A stretch of 64,000 nt of DNA from Roseibium suaedae. Its GTDB lineage: Bacteria > Pseudomonadota > Alphaproteobacteria > Rhizobiales > Stappiaceae. Location of the stretch: NCBI RefSeq assembly GCF_900142725.1, contig NZ_FRBW01000001.1:496001-560000 (forward strand), in the 5' to 3' direction. The notes under the pieces are model-generated. The model saw nothing but the letters and a program-made list of their open reading frames with translations, did not search any database and had not been told where the DNA came from. The position numbers were made by a program, and so were the translations under genes. Shown here in pieces: positions 26,208 through 35,543 of the stretch (the first letter of the stretch is position 1; each line of letters begins with the position of its first letter).

Positions 26208-27290
26208 ATGTGGTCTGTGGTCGGAACCATCAGCGGAACCTCGGCGGACGGCATTGATCTGGCCGAGATCGTGACGGATGGCGTAGCCGTCGAGCGGTTC
26301 GGTCCGGGCGGAACCACGCCCTATCAGCCGGAGACACGCAGGGCAGTGCTTGAGGCAATCGCGGCAGGTCCCAGGGACCGCAGCGCCTGGCCGGCACTGG
26401 CGCGAGCGGTGACGGATGATCATGCTGTCGCGCTGGAGGCGTTTCTTGCCGCCAATGATCTGGCTCCGGATGCGGTGGTCTTTCACGGCCAGACCGTCTG
26501 GCATGACCCCTCCATCGGCGAGACCGTGCAGCTTGGGGAGCCGCAGCGTCTGGCGGACCGTCTCGGTCTGCCTGTGATCGGCGATGTGCGCAAGGCGGAT
26601 ATGGCCGAAGGCGGGCAGGGGGCGCCGCTCGTGCCTGTCTATCATCAGGCCCTTGCCCGCGACCTCGCCCAGCCCCTGTGCTTCCTCAACATCGGCGGCG
26701 TGTCCAACCTGACTTATCTCGACGGCGAAGATATTCTTGCCTTCGACATCGGTCCGGGTAACGCTCTGCTGGATGACTGGATCCGCCGACATGATGCAGG
26801 CGAGTTCGACGACGATGGGGCTTTTTCCGCAAAAGGCACTGTGCAGGCCGAGCGGCTGCATCAGGCCTTGTCGCATCCGTTCTTTGTCGCGCCCGGCCCG
26901 AAATCCCTTGATCGCAATGCCTTTTCCATGGCCGTGGCAGAAGGGCTGTCCCTCGAAGATGGCGCTGCCACTCTGGTTGCCCTGACTGCGGAAACCATTG
27001 GTCTGTCGGAAAAGCTTCTGCCCAAGATTCCGGCGCTCTGGATTGTCTGCGGTGGTGGCCGGCTCAACCCGACCCTGATGGCGGCCTTGGCCTCGGCGCT
27101 GGCGGGAGGGGTTCGTCCGAGTGAGGACTTTCACATCGATGGCAACGCGCTGGAAGCTCAGGCGATGGCCTTCCTGGGTGCCCGCTTCCAGGCGGGGCTG
27201 CCCACCTCTTTTCCCAGCACCACAGGAGCCGCGAGACCTGTCTGCGGCGGCAAACTTTTTTTGCCGCAGTCCCAGCGCCGGATCGCGTGA
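26208..27290 (+). CDS. anmK: anhydro-N-acetylmuramic acid kinase
   Basis: 360 residues of the AnmK family. The enzyme opens and phosphorylates 1,6-anhydro-MurNAc during recycling of cell-wall muropeptides. Family motifs are 'GTISGTSADGIDLAEI' (phosphate-binding loop region), 'VFHGQTVWHDP', 'GDVRKADMAEGGQGAPLVP' (catalytic Asp) and 'LNIGGVSNLTYL'. I chose the ATG with AAGGGAG before it; a TTG at 26190 overlapping the previous gene is less likely. It overlaps or closely follows the aminotransferase without obvious functional link. Confidence 0.93.
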   Translation: MWSVVGTISGTSADGIDLAEIVTDGVAVERFGPGGTTPYQPETRRAVLEAIAAGPRDRSAWPALARAVTDDHAVALEAFLAANDLAPDAVVFHGQTVWHDPSIGETVQLGEPQRLADRLGLPVIGDVRKADMAEGGQGAPLVPVYHQALARDLAQPLCFLNIGGVSNLTYLDGEDILAFDIGPGNALLDDWIRRHDAGEFDDDGAFSAKGTVQAERLHQALSHPFFVAPGPKSLDRNAFSMAVAEGLSLEDGAATLVALTAETIGLSEKLLPKIPALWIVCGGGRLNPTLMAALASALAGGVRPSEDFHIDGNALEAQAMAFLGARFQAGLPTSFPSTTGAARPVCGGKLFLPQSQRRIA

Positions 27291-27335
27291 CGAAGAAGCT
27301 GATTTGTCAGCGGAAATGGGATATGAGCTTTGGCC

Positions 27336-27953
27336 ATGAATGGCTCCGAAATCTACCACCGTTTGATCGGCCTCATCGAGGACCGTGTCCTGAAGCCTGG
27401 CGACCGCTTGCGTGAGGCGGATCTTGCCGATGAATTCGGCGTGTCCAGAACGCCGATCCGGGAGGGTCTGAAGCGGCTTGAAGCGCAGGGGCTGGCCGTT
27501 CACGAGCCGAACCGGGGCATGGTGATCCCGACCCTTGATCATGGACAGATCAACGAGGTCTATTTCATGCGGGAGGTTCTGGAGGGGACTGCGGCTGGCC
27601 TTGCCGCCAAACATGCCTCAAAACCAGAAGTGGAGATCCTGCAGGATCTGGTCGAGGCCGACCGCAAGCGGATCACCGACGAGGACAGCCTGGTCAAATC
27701 CAACCGGGAATTCCATCGCCGCCTGTGCCTAGCCTCGCACAACCGCTATCTGGTCGATCAGATCGATCATCTGCGCTTGTCGCTGATCCTGATGGCCGGA
27801 ACGACGCTGGATACGCCCGAGCGCCGCGAGATCGCCGTCGAGGAACATGCGGCCATTGTTTCGGCCATTGCCGCTGGAGACAGCGTGGCGGCCGATGCCG
27901 CTGCGCGGCGCCACATCGCCCACGCCCACAAGACCCGGCTGCAGCAGGTCTGA
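27336..27953 (+). CDS. GntR-family regulator, FCD subfamily
   Basis: 205 residues: an N-terminal winged helix ('KPGDRLREADLADEFGVSRTPIREGLKRLEAQGLAVHEPNRG') and a C-terminal helical FCD domain with the metal-binding Asp/His pattern ('KSNREFHRRLCLASHN', 'EEHAAIVSAIAAGD', 'AARRHIAHAHKT'). A TTG two codons upstream is an alternative start. It follows anmK after about 45 bp and may control this small + strand cluster; the effector is not readable. Confidence 0.9.
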   Translation: MNGSEIYHRLIGLIEDRVLKPGDRLREADLADEFGVSRTPIREGLKRLEAQGLAVHEPNRGMVIPTLDHGQINEVYFMREVLEGTAAGLAAKHASKPEVEILQDLVEADRKRITDEDSLVKSNREFHRRLCLASHNRYLVDQIDHLRLSLILMAGTTLDTPERREIAVEEHAAIVSAIAAGDSVAADAAARRHIAHAHKTRLQQV

Positions 27954-27965
27954 CTGCCGTCAGGC

Positions 27966-28373
27966 CTAGCCGGCGAAATTCCGCATCAGGAAGAAATAGC
28001 TGATGTTCAGCAACCCGCCGATCACCAGAACGGCGAAGGTCAGGATCATGCCATAGGTGCGCATGGTCAGGGATTCCGGGTCGCGGCCAACGCCGAGCGC
28101 ATGCAGGACGCGGCCTGTAACCAGCGCGATGCCAAGACCATGGGTCGCCCAGACCGGCACGATCTGCAATTCCGTGCAGAGCATCAGAAAAAGTGCCAGC
28201 GGCACATATTCCGCGAAGTTGCCATGGACGCGCTGCTGGCGGAGCAGCTGCTCATTGCCCTTGTCGCCGATGCTGATCCAGAACTTGCGTCTGAGCGCGA
28301 TGACGCGCCCAGCCAGATAAACGTAGATCAGGGCAAGGATGCCTGCGTAAAGCGGGGTCACGATATACGGCAT
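27966..28373 (-). CDS. MAPEG-family membrane protein
   Basis: 135 residues with about four hydrophobic helices and the MAPEG (membrane-associated eicosanoid/glutathione metabolism) pattern: 'ALRRKFWISIGDKGNEQLLRQQRVHGNFAEYVPLALFLMLCTE' and 'GRVLHALGV'. Bacterial members are often annotated as putative inner-membrane glutathione S-transferase-like proteins; no substrate is known here. Its stop is convergent with the GntR gene, only 12 bp away, and it has no functional link to its neighbours. Confidence 0.88.
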   Translation of the reverse strand: MPYIVTPLYAGILALIYVYLAGRVIALRRKFWISIGDKGNEQLLRQQRVHGNFAEYVPLALFLMLCTELQIVPVWATHGLGIALVTGRVLHALGVGRDPESLTMRTYGMILTFAVLVIGGLLNISYFFLMRNFAG

Positions 28374-28465
28374 TATCCCTGCTGCTCCTCAGTATGTGAA
28401 AGCTTGATAGTCCGACCCGGAAGGGGCCTCTTTGTGCCGGATCATGGACCGGAAAATCTGCCGCG

Positions 28466-29188
28466 TCATCCTTTGCGGCTGCCTGCCGTCTGAGGCCACA
28501 GGGCTTCATAGACGGCGAGCGAGAAACCGATGTGCTCCCGCATCAGCGACTGTGCCTTGGGAATGTCCCGCGCAAGGGCCGCATTCATCAGTTCGGTGTG
28601 ATGGGCGATCCCGAGGGTCTGTTCGAAGATCCGGCGGAGATCCGGGCCGTCCGTTTCTTCCAGCCGTTCGATCACGTCCTGACTGTGCAGCATGAAGAAG
28701 TGATGTCTGCGCTGCTGGTCTGCAGTCTGCTGGGCGAGGTGGCCGAGCCAGGGCGCATCCGCTCCCCGGGTCAGGGCGCGGTGAAAGGCATCGTGCCGTT
28801 CTTCCCAGACAAGGCTTTCCGGTGTTGGGGCGCCGGGTGTGTTGGGGGATACCTGCTCCAGCAAGTGATGGGCCGCAATCAGGGTTGCTTCCCATTCATC
28901 TCCCCCGCGGGTCATGGCGCGGGCCAGCAACGTTGTCTCGACAGCCTCGCGGGCAACCTGCAGGTCCCTCAGCCCTTCGAGCGACACGGTGGCAACCCGG
29001 TATCCCTTGTTGGCCTCAAAGCGCACAAGATGCTCGCTCTCAAGCCGGGGCAGAGCCTCCCTAAGCGGCGTCCAGCCAAAGCCAAAGCGGGCCTTGAGGC
29101 CTGAAATGGCGAGGGAGGAGCCGGGGGCAAGCTCGCACTCCAGAATGGCCTTGCGCAGGGTCGAGTAGGCGGAACTGGTCTGTGACAT
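28466..29188 (-). CDS. GntR-family regulator (FCD), divergent from the kynurenine operon
   Basis: 240 residues: winged helix 'SSAYSTLRKAILECELAPGSSLAISGLKARFGFGWTPLREALPRLESEHLVRFEANKGYRVATVS' then an FCD ligand domain with 'EERHDAFHRALTRGAD' and the late 'HTELMNAALARD'. It is divergent from kynU, and the region between them holds two near-identical AT-rich palindromes. It is therefore probably the local regulator of tryptophan/kynurenine breakdown and of the linked importer. The HTH is somewhat unusual (FGFGWTPLREAL rather than the common VSRTPVREAL). Confidence 0.9.
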   Translation of the reverse strand: MSQTSSAYSTLRKAILECELAPGSSLAISGLKARFGFGWTPLREALPRLESEHLVRFEANKGYRVATVSLEGLRDLQVAREAVETTLLARAMTRGGDEWEATLIAAHHLLEQVSPNTPGAPTPESLVWEERHDAFHRALTRGADAPWLGHLAQQTADQQRRHHFFMLHSQDVIERLEETDGPDLRRIFEQTLGIAHHTELMNAALARDIPKAQSLMREHIGFSLAVYEALWPQTAGSRKG

Positions 29189-29206
29189 TCGATCGGCAGG
29201 CTTTCA

Positions 29207-29238
29207 ATTATATCTAATGACCAAGATTATATATAATC
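29207..29238. promoter_or_regulatory. tandem AT-rich palindromes, candidate GntR operators
   Basis: GATTATATATAATC (29225-29238) is a perfect 14-bp palindrome. ATTATATCTAAT (29207-29218) matches its 12-bp core at 11 of 12 positions and starts exactly 19 bp earlier. They sit about 20-50 bp before the GntR start codon and 130-160 bp before kynU. Their size and symmetry suit an FCD-type GntR dimer and imply autoregulation. Part of the AT-rich sequence may also serve as a -10 element. Confidence 0.6.
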
Positions 29239-29367
29239 CTTGTGGGATGGAATTTCCATTGCTAGTCTGGGCTGGAAAGTTGAGGCCTCAAGCAATCGAC
29301 TGGCCTTTTGAGATCAGCCTGCCAGTTTCTGGCAGAAAGGAAACCCATTATCCAGGGAGTTTCATCC

Positions 29368-30582
29368 GTGGTTCACGCACTTGATGCCGCAGATGTCCTA
29401 GCGACGAAGCGCGAGGCTTTTGATCTGCCGGAAGGTGTTATCTATCTGGACGGCAATTCGCTCGGCGTCCTGCCGGCTCATGTTCCGTCGCGGATGGCCG
29501 AGGTCATCAAGGACCAATGGGGCACGAGCCTCGTTCGTGGCTGGAACGATCACGATTGGATTGATCTGCCCCAGCGTGTCGGTGCCCGGATCGGCCGCCT
29601 GATCGGGGCGGCGCCCGGTTCCGTCGTTGCCGGTGACAGCACCTCCATCAATGTCTTCAAGGTGCTGTCTGCTGCCCTGACCATGCGTTCGGACCGCAAG
29701 GTCATCCTGTCGGATAATGGCAATTTCCCGACAGATCTCTATGTCGCGAGCGGTCTGGCAAAGCTTCTGGATGCCGGTCACGAGCTGCGTATCGTTGATC
29801 CGGACAAGGTGGAAGCTAATCTTGGTGACGACATTGCGGTGATGATGATCACCGAGGTCGACTACAAGACCGGCCGCCGTCACGACATGAAGGCCCTGAC
29901 CGCCAAGGCACATCAACATGGCGTCATCGCGATCTGGGATCTGGCACATTCCGCAGGCGCGGTTCCGGTGGATCTCGATGGGGCGAAGGCCGATTTCGCA
30001 GTCGGCTGTGGCTATAAATATCTCAACGGTGGCCCGGGTGCTCCGGCGTTCCTTTATGTCGCCGAGCGTCACCATGGTGCCTTGAACCCGGCGCTGACCG
30101 GCTGGATGGGCCACGAGGCACCCTTTGCCTTTGATCTCGACTACCGTCCGGCAACCGGCATCGACCGCATGCGGGTTGGTACGCCGCCGATCCTGTCTCT
30201 GAGCGCCCTGGATGCAGCGCTTGACGTCTTCGATGACGTCGACATGGACACCGTGCATCGCAAATCGGTTTCGCTCTGCGATCTTTTCATCAAGGAAGTG
30301 GAGAGCCGTTGTCCGGAACTGGAACTGGTGACCCCACGGGATCCCTCTGTGCGCGGCAGTCACGTCTCCTTCCGTTTCGAAGAAGGTTACGCGCTGATGC
30401 AGGCCTTGATTGCGGAAGGGGTGATCGGTGATTTCCGCGCGCCGGATATTGCCCGTTTCGGTTTCACGCCGCTTTACCTGTCTCATGCGGACGTGGTCCG
30501 CGCCGCGGAAATTCTCGAAGGTATCCTGCGCAACAAGACCTGGATGCAGGATGAATTCAAGAAGAAGCAGAAGGTGACTTGA
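29368..30582 (+). CDS. kynU: kynureninase
   Basis: 404 residues of PLP fold type I. It cleaves L-kynurenine to anthranilate and alanine. Recognised by '[18 protein letters not shown]', '[39 protein letters not shown]' (PLP Lys in [10 protein letters not shown]) and '[15 protein letters not shown]'. The frame opens further upstream, but the GTG at 29368 has AGGGAG nine bases before it and matches the expected length. It is the first gene of kynU-kynA-kynB. Confidence 0.95.
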   Translation: MVHALDAADVLATKREAFDLPEGVIYLDGNSLGVLPAHVPSRMAEVIKDQWGTSLVRGWNDHDWIDLPQRVGARIGRLIGAAPGSVVAGDSTSINVFKVLSAALTMRSDRKVILSDNGNFPTDLYVASGLAKLLDAGHELRIVDPDKVEANLGDDIAVMMITEVDYKTGRRHDMKALTAKAHQHGVIAIWDLAHSAGAVPVDLDGAKADFAVGCGYKYLNGGPGAPAFLYVAERHHGALNPALTGWMGHEAPFAFDLDYRPATGIDRMRVGTPPILSLSALDAALDVFDDVDMDTVHRKSVSLCDLFIKEVESRCPELELVTPRDPSVRGSHVSFRFEEGYALMQALIAEGVIGDFRAPDIARFGFTPLYLSHADVVRAAEILEGILRNKTWMQDEFKKKQKVT

Positions 30583-30583
30583 A

Positions 30584-31429
30584 ATGGCTGATGTGGTGAA
30601 GCCGTTCGATCCGGCGCAAGACGGTGCGCAAATGACCTTCGATCAGCGCATGTCCTATGGAGACTATCTCTCCCTGGACAAGGTGCTGGATGCTCAGGCG
30701 CCTCTCTCTCAGGCACATGACGAGCTGCTTTTCATTGTGCAGCACCAGACCTCCGAACTCTGGATGAAACTGGCCCTGCATGAGATGACGGCTGCCAAGG
30801 CCGCCATCGCTGCGGGCAACCTGCCGCCGGCGTTCAAGATGTTGAGCCGGACGGCCCGGATCTTCGAACAGCTGAATTCCGCCTGGGATGTGCTGCGGAC
30901 CATGACGCCAAGCGACTACACTACGTTCCGCGAAGCGCTGGGCCAATCCTCCGGGTTCCAGTCCTATCAGTACCGGGCAATCGAGTTCCTGGCGGGCAAC
31001 AAGAATGCCGCCATGCTGCGTCCGCATGCTCATGTGCCGAAGGTCCACGACTGGCTGGTCAGCCTGAAGAACCAGACCAGCCTCTATGACGAGGCGATTG
31101 CATTGATGTCCCGTTCGGGTCTCGAGATCGATGCCTCGGTTCTCTCGCGTGACCACTCCGAGCCCTATCAGCCGAATGACAGCGTGCGGAATGCCTGGCT
31201 GGCTGTCTACCGTGATCCAAATGCACATTGGCCGCTCTATGAACTGGCCGAGAAGCTTGTAGACTTCGAGGACTATTTCCGCCGCTGGCGCTTCAACCAT
31301 GTCACCACGGTGGAGCGGGTCATCGGCTTCAAGCGGGGCACTGGCGGCACCAGTGGGGTAACCTATCTCCGGCGGATGCTGGATGTGGTGCTCTTCCCCG
31401 AACTCTGGGACCTGAGGGCAGACCTTTGA
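30584..31429 (+). CDS. kynA: tryptophan 2,3-dioxygenase
   Basis: 281 residues, haem-dependent, oxidising L-tryptophan to N-formylkynurenine. The diagnostic segments '[16 protein letters not shown]', '[22 protein letters not shown]' (distal His region), '[17 protein letters not shown]' and the proximal-haem '[30 protein letters not shown]' are present. Its ATG is one base after the kynU stop, and its stop overlaps the kynB start. Confidence 0.97.
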   Translation: MADVVKPFDPAQDGAQMTFDQRMSYGDYLSLDKVLDAQAPLSQAHDELLFIVQHQTSELWMKLALHEMTAAKAAIAAGNLPPAFKMLSRTARIFEQLNSAWDVLRTMTPSDYTTFREALGQSSGFQSYQYRAIEFLAGNKNAAMLRPHAHVPKVHDWLVSLKNQTSLYDEAIALMSRSGLEIDASVLSRDHSEPYQPNDSVRNAWLAVYRDPNAHWPLYELAEKLVDFEDYFRRWRFNHVTTVERVIGFKRGTGGTSGVTYLRRMLDVVLFPELWDLRADL

Positions 31430-32082
31430 GCACTCTGATCGACATCACCCCGCCCGTCCGCGCCGGCATGGCGTTCTTCCCCGGTGATGCGCCCTGCGAG
31501 GTCACCCAGACCTTTTCGATCGGCCCGGGCTGTCCGGTGAATGTGACGGAGATTTCCTTCTCTACCCATTGTGGTGCCCATGCGGATGCGCCACTGCACT
31601 ATGATGAAAACGGTGCCTCCATCGATCAGCTGGACCTGAATGACTTCATTGGTCCGGCCCGCGTGATCGACGCCAGAGGCAAGGGGCCTTTGTGCCTGCC
31701 TGAGGAGATCGCCGGACAGTTGCAGGGCGTGCCCGAGCGTGTTCTGCTGCGGCTGGAGGAAAAGCTTGATCCGATGGTCTGGCCGGAAGGCTTCCGTTCA
31801 CTTGCGCCCGAGACGATTGAGCTTCTGGTTGCATCAGGCGTGCGCCTTGTCGGGGTGGATGTGCCGTCGGTTGATCCTGAGACTTCCAAGGACCTGCCTT
31901 CGCACATGGCCGCAAGACGCGCAGACTTGCGGATTCTTGAGAATCTGGTACTCGCGGGCGTCAAACCCGGTGACTATGAACTCATAGCCCTGCCGTTGCT
32001 GCTGGAAGGGCTCGATGCGGCTCCTGTCAGAGCGGTCTTGAGACCCCTTGCTCCAGCAGGAGGCGGCAGTCCGGGAAAATAA
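31426..32082 (+). CDS. kynB: kynurenine formamidase (cyclase family)
   Basis: 218 residues; hydrolyses N-formylkynurenine to kynurenine and formate, linking KynA to KynU. The metal-binding HxGxHxDxPxH motif is complete (His48, His52, Asp54, His58). The TTG start overlaps the kynA stop (TTGA), indicating coupled translation. It is followed after 35 bp by an ABC importer, so uptake and catabolism are probably one transcription unit. Confidence 0.95.
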   Translation: MSTLIDITPPVRAGMAFFPGDAPCEVTQTFSIGPGCPVNVTEISFSTHCGAHADAPLHYDENGASIDQLDLNDFIGPARVIDARGKGPLCLPEEIAGQLQGVPERVLLRLEEKLDPMVWPEGFRSLAPETIELLVASGVRLVGVDVPSVDPETSKDLPSHMAARRADLRILENLVLAGVKPGDYELIALPLLLEGLDAAPVRAVLRPLAPAGGGSPGK

Positions 32083-32117
32083 GAAGAAAGGCCGGGGGAC
32101 GGCCGCAAGGAGCATAA

Positions 32118-32888
32118 ATGCTGGAACTCGACCAGCTCGTGATGGACTTCAGCGGCTTCAGGGCCGTGAATGGATGTTCCTTCAACGTCGAGCAGGGCAG
32201 TATCACGGCCTTGATCGGCCCGAATGGGGCCGGAAAGACCACACTTTTCAATCTGATCGCCGGAGCCTTGAAGCCAACCGGCGGTACGATCCGCTTCCTC
32301 GGCGAGGATGTGACGGGTGCGTCCAGTGACGTGCTGTTCCACAAGGGGCTGGTGCGCACGTTCCAGATTCCGCACGAATTTCACCGTCTCACGGTGCTGG
32401 AAAACCTGATGATGGTGCCGCCGGGCCAGCCTGGCGAGAATCTCTTTTCCAACTGGCTTTCCTGGGGCAGCGTCAAGCGCCACGAGGCGGAGGTGGAACG
32501 CAAGGCGTGGGAGACGCTGGAGTTCCTGGAACTGACCCATGTGGCGGGCCAGCGGGCAGGCGAGCTCTCCGGCGGGCAGAAGAAGCTGCTGGAACTCGGC
32601 CGTACCATGATGACCGATGCGAAGCTGGTGCTGCTCGATGAACCGGCTGCCGGCGTCAACCGCACCCTTTTGCGCAAGCTGGAAGAAAAGATCCTGATCC
32701 TGAACCGGGAGCGCGGATACACGTTCATCCTGATTGAGCACGACATGGAAATGATCGAGAAGCTCTGTCATCCGGTGGTCTGCATGGCCGAGGGGCGGGT
32801 GCTGATCCAGGGAGATTTCCAGACCGTGCGCTCCGATGCCCGTGTGCTGGAAGCCTATCTCGGCGAAACGGCAGGAGATGCGGCATGA
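32118..32888 (+). CDS. livG: branched-chain-type amino acid ABC transporter ATPase, LivG
   Basis: 256 residues. Walker A GPNGAGKTT at residues 34-42, signature LSGGQKK, Walker B 'LVLLDEPAAGVN' and the LivG-type 'FILIEHDMEMI' His switch. A GCAAGGAGC ribosome-binding site precedes the ATG. It overlaps livF by four bases. The HAAT family imports branched-chain and other hydrophobic amino acids; because it follows kynB, tryptophan or kynurenine is a plausible cargo. Confidence 0.93.
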   Translation: MLELDQLVMDFSGFRAVNGCSFNVEQGSITALIGPNGAGKTTLFNLIAGALKPTGGTIRFLGEDVTGASSDVLFHKGLVRTFQIPHEFHRLTVLENLMMVPPGQPGENLFSNWLSWGSVKRHEAEVERKAWETLEFLELTHVAGQRAGELSGGQKKLLELGRTMMTDAKLVLLDEPAAGVNRTLLRKLEEKILILNRERGYTFILIEHDMEMIEKLCHPVVCMAEGRVLIQGDFQTVRSDARVLEAYLGETAGDAA

Positions 32889-33592
32889 CCCCGTTGCTTT
32901 CCATGAAGAATGTGCGCGGCGGCTATGGGGATGCGGATATCCTCCATGGCGTCTCGATTGACGTTGCCAGTGACGAGATTGTCGTGATCGTTGGCCCCAA
33001 CGGGGCAGGCAAATCCACGGCGATGAAGTCGGTCTTCGGCCTTTTGACCCTGCGTGGCGGCTCGATCCTTTTTGACGGTGACGAGATCCTCAACTGGGCG
33101 CCGAACCGGATCGTCCAGCGGGGCATCTGCTATGTGCCGCAGGTCGACAACATCTTTCGGGAGATGTCGATCCACGAGAATCTGGAGATGGGCGCCTTCC
33201 TGAAGAAGGGCGATCTGTCTGCTGCCTATGACCGGGTCTATGAGTTGTTCCCCGATCTGAAGGAGCGCCGCAAGACGATGGCAGGCAGCCTGTCCGGCGG
33301 TCAGCGCCAGATGGTGGCCATGGGCCGCGCGCTGATGCTCGACCCGAAGCTGCTGCTGCTGGATGAGCCGACGGCAGGCCTGTCGCCGAAGTACATGGAG
33401 CAGATCTTCCAGATCTGCCGCGATGTGCGGGCAACGGGCGTTGCGATCCTGCTCGTCGAGCAGCACGCGAAACAGGCACTGGCATTTGCCGACCGCGGCT
33501 ATGTTCTGGCGGCAGGCCAGAACCGGCACGAAGGCACGGGCGCCGAACTTCTGGCTGACCGTGAAGTCGCCGAAATGTTCCTCGGCGGATGA
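32885..33592 (+). CDS. livF: branched-chain-type amino acid ABC transporter ATPase, LivF
   Basis: 235 residues. Walker A GPNGAGKST at residues 37-45, signature LSGGQRQ, Walker B 'LLLLDEPTAGLSP' and 'ILLVEQHAKQAL', which is the LivF form. It pairs with LivG as the second nucleotide-binding subunit and is followed by livH after nine bases. Confidence 0.93.
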   Translation: MTPLLSMKNVRGGYGDADILHGVSIDVASDEIVVIVGPNGAGKSTAMKSVFGLLTLRGGSILFDGDEILNWAPNRIVQRGICYVPQVDNIFREMSIHENLEMGAFLKKGDLSAAYDRVYELFPDLKERRKTMAGSLSGGQRQMVAMGRALMLDPKLLLLDEPTAGLSPKYMEQIFQICRDVRATGVAILLVEQHAKQALAFADRGYVLAAGQNRHEGTGAELLADREVAEMFLGG

Positions 33593-33601
33593 GGACCGGA
33601 C

Positions 33602-34474
33602 ATGACCTTCCTTGAACTTGTGAATTTCTACATTATTCCGGGGCTTGTGCTCGGGTCCATCTATGCCCTCGGTGCTGTTGGCATCACGCTGGTCTTTGCC
33701 ATCCTGCGCTATGCGCATCTGGCACAGGGCGATCTGGCAACCCTCGGGGCCTTTGTCGCGCTGGCCGTGGTGACCGGTCTGGGGATCCCGCCGCTTGCGG
33801 CCCTGCCCGTGGCGATGATCTTCACGGCGGCGGTCGCCGTCGGCATCGACAAGGTGTTCTACGAGCACCTGCGCGAGCGGCCGAAGATCGTGACGGTGAT
33901 GGCTTCCTTGGGCATCGCGCTGATGATCCGCTCGGTCGTGCAGGTCATCTGGGGCGTGGATGCGGAAAGCTATGTGCGCGGTATCGTCCGTCCGCAGACC
34001 TACTTTGGCCTGCGGATAAAGGATCGTGAGATCTACACCGTGCTCTTCATGCTGTTCCTCGTGGGCGGCCTGATGCTGTTCCTGGCCCGGTCCAAGTGGG
34101 GCAAGGCCATGCGCGCCATGTCCGACAATCCAAATCTGGCTCTGCTCTCCGGCATCGACAACCGCAAGGTCGTGATGCTCACCTGGATCATCGCTGGCGG
34201 TCTTTGTGCGGCCTCCGGCGTGTTCCTCGGCATCAACACCGAGATCAAGTCCATGATGGGTTGGAACATGCTGCTGCCGATGTTCGCCGCCGCCATTCTG
34301 GGCGGGGTTGGCCGGGTCGAGGGTGCGGTTCTGGGCGGTCTTGTGGTCGGTGTTGCGGAAGAACTGTCGGTTCTGGTGCTGCCGAGCGAATACAAGGCGG
34401 CCATGGCCTTCGTCATCCTGTTGTTCATGCTGCTGGTGCGCCCGACGGGTCTGCTGCGCGGCAAGGTTCTTTAA
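33602..34474 (+). CDS. livH: branched-chain-type amino acid ABC transporter permease, LivH
   Basis: 290 residues with about eight membrane helices and the LivH signature: 'GLVLGSIYALGAVGITLVFAILRYAHLAQGDLATLGAF' at the N-terminus, 'RAMSDNPNLALLSGIDNRKV' as the coupling region and a glycine-rich 'AAAILGGVGRVEGAVLGGLVVGVAEEL' near the end. It forms the channel with LivM. Confidence 0.93.
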   Translation: MTFLELVNFYIIPGLVLGSIYALGAVGITLVFAILRYAHLAQGDLATLGAFVALAVVTGLGIPPLAALPVAMIFTAAVAVGIDKVFYEHLRERPKIVTVMASLGIALMIRSVVQVIWGVDAESYVRGIVRPQTYFGLRIKDREIYTVLFMLFLVGGLMLFLARSKWGKAMRAMSDNPNLALLSGIDNRKVVMLTWIIAGGLCAASGVFLGINTEIKSMMGWNMLLPMFAAAILGGVGRVEGAVLGGLVVGVAEELSVLVLPSEYKAAMAFVILLFMLLVRPTGLLRGKVL

Positions 34475-34486
34475 GGAGGCACGGCG

Positions 34487-35455
34487 ATGGAACTGATCGG
34501 TCTTGCCAACTACGCCCTGTTCATGGGCATCTTCATCGGCATCTATGCGCTGCTGGCGCTGGGGCTGAACATACAATGGGGCTTTGCAGGCCTCTTCAAT
34601 GCCGGGATCGCCGGCTTCTTCGCGGTCGGTGCCTATACCTCCGCGATCCTGACCTCTCCCTATGCGGAAGGCCGCCTCGGCGGTTTCGAGATGCCGTTCT
34701 TCGTCGGTTGGGCCGGAGCCATGGTTGCGGCCGGTCTGATTGCCTGGCCGATTGGCAAGATCTGCCTGCGCTTCCGCTCGGATTATCTTGCCATCGCCAC
34801 CATCGGCGTTGCGGAAATCATCCGGCTCGTGGTCAAGTCCGAAGAGACGCTGACCAACAGCGCCCGCGGCATCACCAACATCCCGCGCCCCTTCGGCGAT
34901 CTGCCCTATGTGCAGTCCCAGGCGGCCTATCTGTCGATTGTCCTTCTGTGCCTGGGCCTGTGCTATTTCCTGGTTCAGCGTCAGTTCAATGCGCCCTGGG
35001 GCCGCATGATGCGGGCGATCCGCGACAATGAACTTGCCGCACGCGCCATGGGCAAGAACATCGAGGGGCGCCGTCTCGAAGCCTTCATGTTCGGGGCTGC
35101 ATTGATGGGGCTTGGCGGAGCGCTATTTGCCCATTTCAACCGGTCGATCACGCCGGAGGCCATTGACCCGATGGTTGCGACCTTCCTTGTCTGGATCATG
35201 CTGATCCTGGGCGGGCAGGGGAACAACAAGGGCGCCATCCTCGGGGCTGCGGTTGTATGGATCATCTGGTCCATGTCCGAGATTGCAACCGACCAGCTTC
35301 CGGCCGAGTATGCGATCAAGGCGAAATACATCCGCCTGTTCCTGATCGGCCTGATGCTGCAGCTGGTGCTGCGGTTCCGTCCGGAAGGCATTCTGCCGGA
35401 ACCGACCCGGGGCGAGAGCCGGCCGGCCCAGGTGTCGGCACAGGAAAAAGATTGA
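34487..35455 (+). CDS. livM: branched-chain-type amino acid ABC transporter permease, LivM
   Basis: 322 residues, about eight to nine membrane helices. Family marks are 'ALLALGLNIQWGFAGLFNAGIAGFFAVGAYTSA', 'RFRSDYLAIATIGVAEIIRL' and the coupling helix 'RAIRDNELAARAMGKNIEGRRLEAF'. It begins 12 bp after livH with a GGAGG ribosome-binding site. Confidence 0.93.
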   Translation: MELIGLANYALFMGIFIGIYALLALGLNIQWGFAGLFNAGIAGFFAVGAYTSAILTSPYAEGRLGGFEMPFFVGWAGAMVAAGLIAWPIGKICLRFRSDYLAIATIGVAEIIRLVVKSEETLTNSARGITNIPRPFGDLPYVQSQAAYLSIVLLCLGLCYFLVQRQFNAPWGRMMRAIRDNELAARAMGKNIEGRRLEAFMFGAALMGLGGALFAHFNRSITPEAIDPMVATFLVWIMLILGGQGNNKGAILGAAVVWIIWSMSEIATDQLPAEYAIKAKYIRLFLIGLMLQLVLRFRPEGILPEPTRGESRPAQVSAQEKD

Positions 35456-35543
35456 GGGTCCCGCTGGCGCAGCCAAATGCGCCAGACGGTCAACGGCAAA
35501 GAGTTTCCCGGGCATCCGCCCGGTGATGAGTGGAGGTAGTTTT

